The position numbers and the translations under genes were made by a program. From Lachnospiraceae bacterium UBA7182 (GTDB taxonomy: Bacteria > Bacillota > Clostridia > Lachnospirales > Lachnospiraceae), in assembly GCA_002491115.1 (NCBI GenBank), contig DKVI01000079.1, positions 6,120 to 24,813 on the forward strand: a stretch of 18,694 nucleotides of DNA, given 5' to 3'. The notes beneath the pieces were generated by a model, which was given only the letters and a program-made list of their open reading frames with translations, did no database searches and was not told where the DNA came from. Every line of letters begins with the position of its first letter. Position 1 is the first letter of the stretch. Shown here piece by piece: positions 14,614 to 18,694 of this stretch.

Positions 14614-14946
14614 ATGTATCATACGAGAGTGACGCTCTGCGGAGCCAGTGCCTATGAGCAGAAATATTATTTGAACGAAGATTTTAATAGTCTTCCGTCC
14701 CAGATCCAGGACGAACTGAAGATTATGTGCGTGCTTTTTACAGAAGATGTGGGAGGCGTGCTGACCCTGGTATTTGACGAGGACGGAACGCTGCTTCTGG
14801 AAGTATCGGCGGATGAAGGCGACCTGCTCTATGACGAGATCGGAAGCGAACTTAAAATCCGGCAGATACAAAGGCAGAAGTCGGATCTGTTGGAAGCGCT
14901 GGAACTTTACTACCGAACCTTTTTTATGGGTGAGACGAAGAAATGA
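14614..14946 (+). CDS. Uncharacterised small acidic protein between birA and dusB
   Basis: This 110-residue soluble protein begins MYHTRVTLCGASAYEQKYYL and contains DELKIMCVLFTEDVGGVLTL and a C-terminal helix (LLEALELYYRTFFMG). I believe it belongs to a family restricted to Lachnospiraceae-type Clostridia (possibly DUF6145), but I cannot confirm that here. No catalytic motif is evident. AGGAG (14600-14604) gives good spacing to ATG 14614, whereas ATG 14608 is too close and the start at 14536 is inside birA. Its stop overlaps the dusB start (ATGA), implying coupled translation with the tRNA-modifying enzyme. Confidence 0.75.
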   Translation: MYHTRVTLCGASAYEQKYYLNEDFNSLPSQIQDELKIMCVLFTEDVGGVLTLVFDEDGTLLLEVSADEGDLLYDEIGSELKIRQIQRQKSDLLEALELYYRTFFMGETKK

Positions 14947-15905
14947 TACAGACATTACAGATCGGCGATGTAAAACTTGAGAATAACCTGATTCTTGCAC
15001 CGATGGCAGGCGTGACTGACCTGCCATTTCGTCTGCTGTGCAAAGAGCAGGGGGCAGGACTTCTGTGTATGGAGATGGTCAGTGCCAAAGCCATCTATTT
15101 CCGTAATAAAAATACAGAAAACCTGCTTGCCATTGACGACAGGGAGCCGCCGGTGTCATTGCAGCTTTTTGGTTCCGACGCGGATATCATCAGCGAGATG
15201 GCCAAACGAATCGAAGAACGCCCGTTTTCCATCCTGGATATCAATATGGGCTGTCCCGTGCCAAAAGTAACCGGGAACGGGGAAGGTTCGGCTCTGATGA
15301 AAGATCCCAGACGGGTGGAGCAGATTATCTCAAAGACGGTGCGCGCGATCCATAAGCCGGTGACTGTGAAAATCCGTAAAGGATTCGACGAATCCCATGT
15401 GAACGCGGTGGAGATTGCCCGGATCGCGGAGGCCAGCGGCGCAGCGGCGGTGGCAGTTCACGGAAGAACAAGGGAGCAGTATTACAGCGGCAGGGCAGAC
15501 TGGGATATCATCCGGCAGGTAAAAGAAGCGGTTCGTATACCGGTGATCGGAAACGGCGATGTGGATACGCCGGAAGCTGCGAGGAACATGCTTTTGCAGA
15601 CCGGCTGCGACGGCGTTATGATCGGCCGGGGTGCCCAGGGGAATCCGTGGATCTTCCGTCAGATCCTTCACTGGATGGAGACAGGAGAGAAAGCAGATAA
15701 GCCGTCCAAAGAGCAGGTACAGGAAATGATTCTGCGCCATGCCAGGCTTCTGGCAGAGCATAAAGGCGTTTATACGGGGATTCGGGAAATGCGCAAACAT
15801 GTGGCCTGGTATACGGCCGGGTATCCCCATTCGTCCAGGCTCAGGGCCAGAGTCAATGAAGTAGAAAGCCTGGAACAATTAGAGGACTTGATCAGGAACC
15901 TCTGA
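14943..15905 (+). CDS. dusB: tRNA-dihydrouridine synthase, DusB family
   Basis: This 320-residue flavoenzyme reduces specific uridines in tRNA to dihydrouridine. It has the FMN-barrel motifs APMAGVTDLPFR (19-30), NMGCPVPKV (101-109) with the catalytic cysteine C104, VTVKIRKGFDE, HGRTREQYYSGRADW, VIGNGDV and GVMIGRGAQGNPWIF. A helical tRNA-binding C-terminus follows (EMRKHVAWYTAGYPHSS). Length and motifs fit full-length DusB. It is coupled to the upstream gene by an ATGA overlap. Its place just ahead of greA-lysS matches the common clostridial order. Confidence 0.95.
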   Translation: MIQTLQIGDVKLENNLILAPMAGVTDLPFRLLCKEQGAGLLCMEMVSAKAIYFRNKNTENLLAIDDREPPVSLQLFGSDADIISEMAKRIEERPFSILDINMGCPVPKVTGNGEGSALMKDPRRVEQIISKTVRAIHKPVTVKIRKGFDESHVNAVEIARIAEASGAAAVAVHGRTREQYYSGRADWDIIRQVKEAVRIPVIGNGDVDTPEAARNMLLQTGCDGVMIGRGAQGNPWIFRQILHWMETGEKADKPSKEQVQEMILRHARLLAEHKGVYTGIREMRKHVAWYTAGYPHSSRLRARVNEVESLEQLEDLIRNL

Positions 15906-15945
15906 CATATATTGGTAAAAAGACAGATAAAAGGTGTACCTGTAT

Positions 15946-16392
15946 ATGGGATGGATGAAAAAGCTGCTGTGGTTCTGGAAAAAAGAAGAAGTTACAGAAG
16001 AAGAGATGCAAAGTCCCAAAGAGGAAAGAAGCTTTCGCTTATATATAGAAAAGATTCCTGAGCTCATTGCTTATTTCAGAAGGGAAAAAGGAATTGCCAG
16101 AAAGGATCTGGAACTGGTCTTGATAGACAATGAAGATCAGCCCGCCTACCGGATGCTTGAGGCTGCTGAACTTCTGGCGGCGGACATAAGGATTTTTTAT
16201 ATAAAGACCGGCAGGCCGGACGCTTTTGAAGCATTTGCGCAGGAAGCCATGGAGGAGCAGGGGCTTTTGGTTATTTTACTTCAGGAAGGTTTAAAAGATC
16301 ATCTGCCCGGGAATCTTATACTGGACGCCCGGGATTGGGAGAAGCAACTTGACATTCTATCCGCAGTAAGTTATAATAGCGTAATTATGTAA
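15946..16392 (+). CDS. Uncharacterised protein between dusB and greA
   Basis: This 148-residue, mostly acidic protein has a basic, tryptophan-rich start (MGWMKKLLWFWKK) that could lie on the membrane. A region of alternating helix and strand character follows (DLELVLIDNEDQPAYRMLEA, ADIRIFYIKTGRPDAFEAFA, GLLVILLQEGLKD). I do not recognise a family. AAAGGTG (15930-15936) is nine bases before ATG 15946; GTG 15934 and ATG 15955 are alternatives. Its last codons contain a perfect promoter for greA (16349-16377), so the reading frame and the promoter share sequence. It is 40 bases after dusB. Confidence 0.7.
   Translation: MGWMKKLLWFWKKEEVTEEEMQSPKEERSFRLYIEKIPELIAYFRREKGIARKDLELVLIDNEDQPAYRMLEAAELLAADIRIFYIKTGRPDAFEAFAQEAMEEQGLLVILLQEGLKDHLPGNLILDARDWEKQLDILSAVSYNSVIM
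16349..16377 (+). promoter_or_regulatory. Exact-consensus promoter for greA-lysS, inside the preceding gene
   Basis: TTGACA (16349-16354), 17 bases, TATAAT (16372-16377): both hexamers and spacer are the sigma-A consensus. Transcription would start near 16384, about 80 bases before greA. The whole promoter lies within the last 15 codons of the upstream coding region. Confidence 0.85.
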
Positions 16393-16462
16393 AGCCATGG
16401 AAGCTTGTGCCTGGCAGACAGGTCTGATATAAAATTTGGAAATGGATTGGAAGGTGTAGAGG

Positions 16463-16945
16463 ATGGCAGAGAAGAAAAATATTTTGACTTATGAAGGTCT
16501 TAAAAAACTGGAAGATGAACTTCAAGACTTAAAGGTAGTCCAGAGAAGAGAGATCGCGCAGAAGATTAAAGAGGCGAGAGAACAGGGAGACCTGTCGGAG
16601 AATGCCGAGTATGACGCGGCAAAAGACGAGCAGCGCGATATCGAGGCAAGAATCGAGCAGATCGAAAAGATTCTTAAGAATGCCGAGGTCGTGTTGGACG
16701 AAGAGATCGATTTGAACAAGATCAGCATCGGGTGCGTGGTCCGTGTGCTGGATATCGAATATAATGAAGAAGAAGAATACAAGCTGGTAGGTTCTTCAGA
16801 AGCCAGCAGCCTTCAGAATAAGATTTCTAATGAATCCCCCATCGGGCGTGCCCTGATCGGGGCGGAAGTCGGCGACATTGTAGATGTGGAAGCGCCGGCA
16901 GGAATTGTGCAGTATAAAGTACTCAGTATTCACAGAGCAGGCTAA
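16463..16945 (+). CDS. greA: Transcription elongation factor GreA
   Basis: This 160-residue factor rescues backtracked RNA polymerase by stimulating transcript cleavage. The N-terminal coiled coil (about 1-78) has the acidic tip GDLSENAEYDAAKDEQ with D43 and E46, the residues that reach the polymerase active site. The C-terminal FKBP-like domain contains YKLVGSSEAS, ISNESPIGRALIGAEVGD and the VDVEAPAGIVQYKVLSI ending, all typical. The start is preceded by GGAAGGTG. It shares a transcript with lysS, whose start is 12 bases after the greA stop. Confidence 0.97.
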   Translation: MAEKKNILTYEGLKKLEDELQDLKVVQRREIAQKIKEAREQGDLSENAEYDAAKDEQRDIEARIEQIEKILKNAEVVLDEEIDLNKISIGCVVRVLDIEYNEEEEYKLVGSSEASSLQNKISNESPIGRALIGAEVGDIVDVEAPAGIVQYKVLSIHRAG

Positions 16946-16957
16946 GAGGTGAACAAA

Positions 16958-18457
16958 GTGGCAGATACAAAAAACGTCCAGGAACAGGATATTAATCAAC
17001 TGTTAAAGATACGAAGAGACAAGCTTGCGGAGCTTCAGGCGGCAGGCAAAGATCCGTTTGTGATCACTAAGTATGACGTGACCCATCACAGCGGGGATAT
17101 CAAGGAACATTATGATACCATGGAAGGCCGGACCGTGCGTGTGGCAGGCCGTGTTATGCAGAAGCGCGTAATGGGAAAAGCTTCTTTTTGTAATGTACAG
17201 GATTTAAAGGGAAACATTCAGTCCTATGTTGCCAGAGACAGTATAGGAGAAGAAAGCTATAAAGATTTTAAGAAATATGATATAGGCGATCTGGTAGGCA
17301 TAGAAGGGGAAGTGTTTAAGACGAAGACGGGTGAGATATCCATTCATGCATCCTCGGTAACGCTTCTTTCCAAAAGCCTTCAGATTCTTCCGGAAAAATA
17401 TCACGGACTGACCAATACAGATTTAAGATATCGTCAGAGATATACAGACCTGATCATGAACGAAGAGGTGAAAGACACCTTCGTAAAACGCTCCAGGATC
17501 ATCAGCGCGATCCGCCGTTATCTGGACGGTGAAGGGTTTATGGAAGTGGAAACTCCCATGCTGGTGTCCAATGCAGGCGGCGCGGCGGCGCGTCCTTTTG
17601 AGACCCATTACAATGCGCTGGATGAGGATGTAAAACTGCGTATTTCTTTGGAGCTGTACCTGAAAAGGCTTATCGTAGGAGGCATGGAGAGAGTCTATGA
17701 GATCGGCAGAGTATTCCGCAACGAAGGCGTGGATACCCGGCATAATCCGGAGTTTACGCTGATGGAGCTGTACCAGGCATACACCGATTATTATGGTATG
17801 ATGGAACTGACGGAGAATATGTTCAGGTATGTGGCACAGGAAGTGTTAGGAACTACCCAGGTGCCTTACGGTGACCATATGATCGATCTGGGCAAACCTT
17901 TTGAGCGCCTGACGATGATAGACGCCGTGAAAAAATACGCAGGCGTAGACTTTAACCAGGTGGCAGACACCGAAGCGGCTAAAAAACTGGCGGACGAGCA
18001 TCATATCGAATATGAAGCGCGTCATACCAAAGGCAATATTTTAAGCCTGTTTTTTGAAGAATACTGCGAAGATAAACTGATTCAGCCGACCTTTATCCTG
18101 GATCATCCCATCGAAATATCTCCGCTGACCAAGAAAAAGCCGGATAATCCGGAGTTTGTGGAGCGTTTTGAACTGTTTATCACAGGCCGGGAGATGGCCA
18201 ATGCCTATTCCGAACTTAATGATCCCATCGACCAGCGGGCCCGCTTTGCCGCTCAGGAAGAAGCCTTCGCGGCTGGGGATGAAGAAGCGAACCATACAGA
18301 CGAGGACTTCTTAAACGCCCTCGAAATCGGTATGCCTCCCACTGGCGGAATCGGCTACGGAATCGACAGGCTGGTTATGCTGCTGACAAATTCACCGGCG
18401 ATCAGGGATGTGTTGCTTTTCCCGACGATGAAAACGCTTGGCAAAGAAAACCAGTAA
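16958..18457 (+). CDS. lysS: Lysyl-tRNA synthetase, class II
   Basis: This 499-residue enzyme charges tRNA-Lys with lysine. It has an N-terminal anticodon-binding OB fold (about 55-140: VRVAGRVMQKRVMGKASF...). The class II core includes motif 2 FRNEGVDTRHNPEFTLMELY (from about residue 253) and motif 3 GIGYGIDR (464-471). It ends at the normal TMKTLGKENQ with no extra domain. The frame reaches GTG 16949, but AGAGGTG (16945-16951) overlaps it and lies six bases before GTG 16958, so translation most likely starts there with MADTKNVQEQ. There is no T-box leader upstream; expression depends on the greA promoter. Confidence 0.97.
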   Translation: MADTKNVQEQDINQLLKIRRDKLAELQAAGKDPFVITKYDVTHHSGDIKEHYDTMEGRTVRVAGRVMQKRVMGKASFCNVQDLKGNIQSYVARDSIGEESYKDFKKYDIGDLVGIEGEVFKTKTGEISIHASSVTLLSKSLQILPEKYHGLTNTDLRYRQRYTDLIMNEEVKDTFVKRSRIISAIRRYLDGEGFMEVETPMLVSNAGGAAARPFETHYNALDEDVKLRISLELYLKRLIVGGMERVYEIGRVFRNEGVDTRHNPEFTLMELYQAYTDYYGMMELTENMFRYVAQEVLGTTQVPYGDHMIDLGKPFERLTMIDAVKKYAGVDFNQVADTEAAKKLADEHHIEYEARHTKGNILSLFFEEYCEDKLIQPTFILDHPIEISPLTKKKPDNPEFVERFELFITGREMANAYSELNDPIDQRARFAAQEEAFAAGDEEANHTDEDFLNALEIGMPPTGGIGYGIDRLVMLLTNSPAIRDVLLFPTMKTLGKENQ

Positions 18458-18489
18458 AATCAAGGGTTTGCGGACTTAAAGATAGTATG

Positions 18490-18509
18490 GTACGACAAGA
18501 GTACGACAA
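18490..18509 (+). repeat. Tandem GTACGACAA repeats after lysS
   Basis: GTACGACAA occurs at 18490-18498 and 18501-18509, an 11-base period, and a third copy with one mismatch (GTACGATAA) lies at 18580-18588. They sit in an AT-rich stretch just after lysS. Phased short repeats like these can be arm sites for a tyrosine integrase, but no integrase is seen in the window. Confidence 0.5.
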
Positions 18510-18586
18510 AATAAACTCTCTTAACGGGTTAAAATAAATGATTTTAAATTAAACTCGTGTCAGTTCAAGTTAATATTTTGTACGAT

Positions 18587-18634
18587 AAGGACATTTTTCT
18601 AAAAGAAAATTTTAGGGAAGTGTCCTTTTGTTAT
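18587..18634 (+). terminator. Long hairpin with T-rich tail downstream of lysS
   Basis: An 18-base left arm (18587-18604) pairs along its full length with 18610-18627, using three G-T pairs, around the loop GAAAA, and is followed by TTGTTATGG. It can end the lysS transcript. It also stands only about 40 bases before the next start codon, so a leader role (attenuation) for that gene is possible. Confidence 0.65.
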
Positions 18635-18670
18635 GGTCAAAAAACAAAATAAGAAATGGAGGAAATGAAC

Positions 18671-18694
18671 ATGAGTAGTACAGCGTTAGGAGCA
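18671..18694 (+). CDS. Start of a further gene (partial, eight codons)
   Basis: ATG at 18671 follows a good GGAGGAAATGAAC ribosome binding site and reads MSSTALGA to the window edge. Too little is visible to name a product. It is separated from lysS by the repeats and the hairpin, so it is probably transcribed separately. Confidence 0.55.

Noticed and set aside
16393..16957. T-box riboswitch controlling lysS
   Set aside because: No T-box sequence or specifier-stem arrangement is seen ahead of greA or in the 12-base greA-lysS gap.

Overview
The window looks like chromosome from a Gram-positive anaerobe of class Clostridia, most likely a Lachnospiraceae gut commensal (Blautia/Dorea/Roseburia-like). 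The reasons are strong AGGAGG-type ribosome binding sites, a clostridial birA-dusB-greA-lysS housekeeping cluster, a lipoprotein ribose-binding protein, an AAA-ATPase/DUF1703-type gene of the kind expanded in gut anaerobes, and a small gene between birA and dusB that I associate with Lachnospiraceae. I see no rRNA, tRNA, CRISPR array or intact insertion sequence. Every complete gene is on the + strand; only a response-regulator gene cut by the left edge is on the - strand.

Layout. (1) 1-171: start of a response regulator, read leftward from its own promoter at 210-238. (2) 172-686: a gene-poor stretch with decayed remnants (a surface-repeat fragment and a short frameshifted gene). (3) 687-3092: an AAA-ATPase/PD-(D/E)XK protein and a viroplasmin-type RNase HI. 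(4) 3181-9190: a complete ribose operon, rbsR-rbsK-rbsD-rbsA-rbsC-rbsB. It has a near-consensus promoter, an operator of GAAAC/GTTTC half-sites over the start of transcription, a second copy of these half-sites inside rbsD, a hairpin before rbsB and a terminator after it. (5) 9258-9503: a lone small DUF1883-like gene. (6) 9651-10809: a secreted SH3-SH3-SleB-like cell-wall hydrolase behind a strong promoter, with a site matching the WalR consensus just downstream, ended by a perfect 13-bp hairpin. (7) 10832-12300: an NfeD-like and SPFH/Band 7 membrane pair. (8) 12328-18457: a long same-strand housekeeping run, ornithine carbamoyltransferase, a small membrane protein, BirA, an uncharacterised protein, DusB, another uncharacterised protein, GreA and LysS. 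An exact consensus promoter for greA-lysS lies inside the end of the uncharacterised gene before it. (9) 18458-18694: an AT-rich tail with GTACGACAA repeats, an 18-bp hairpin and the first eight codons of another gene.

How the genes work together. RbsB binds extracellular ribose and RbsA/RbsC import it. RbsD converts the pyranose to the furanose form, RbsK phosphorylates ribose to ribose-5-phosphate, and RbsR probably represses the whole unit. All ribose-contact residues known from E. coli RbsB are present, so the substrate call is firm. The most informative unexplained signals are the operator-like palindrome inside a lineage-specific insertion in rbsD, the WalR-type box at the hydrolase promoter, and the consensus promoter embedded in a coding region before greA. 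I found no clear sign of a wholly new multi-gene system; most of the window is well-understood metabolism and housekeeping.
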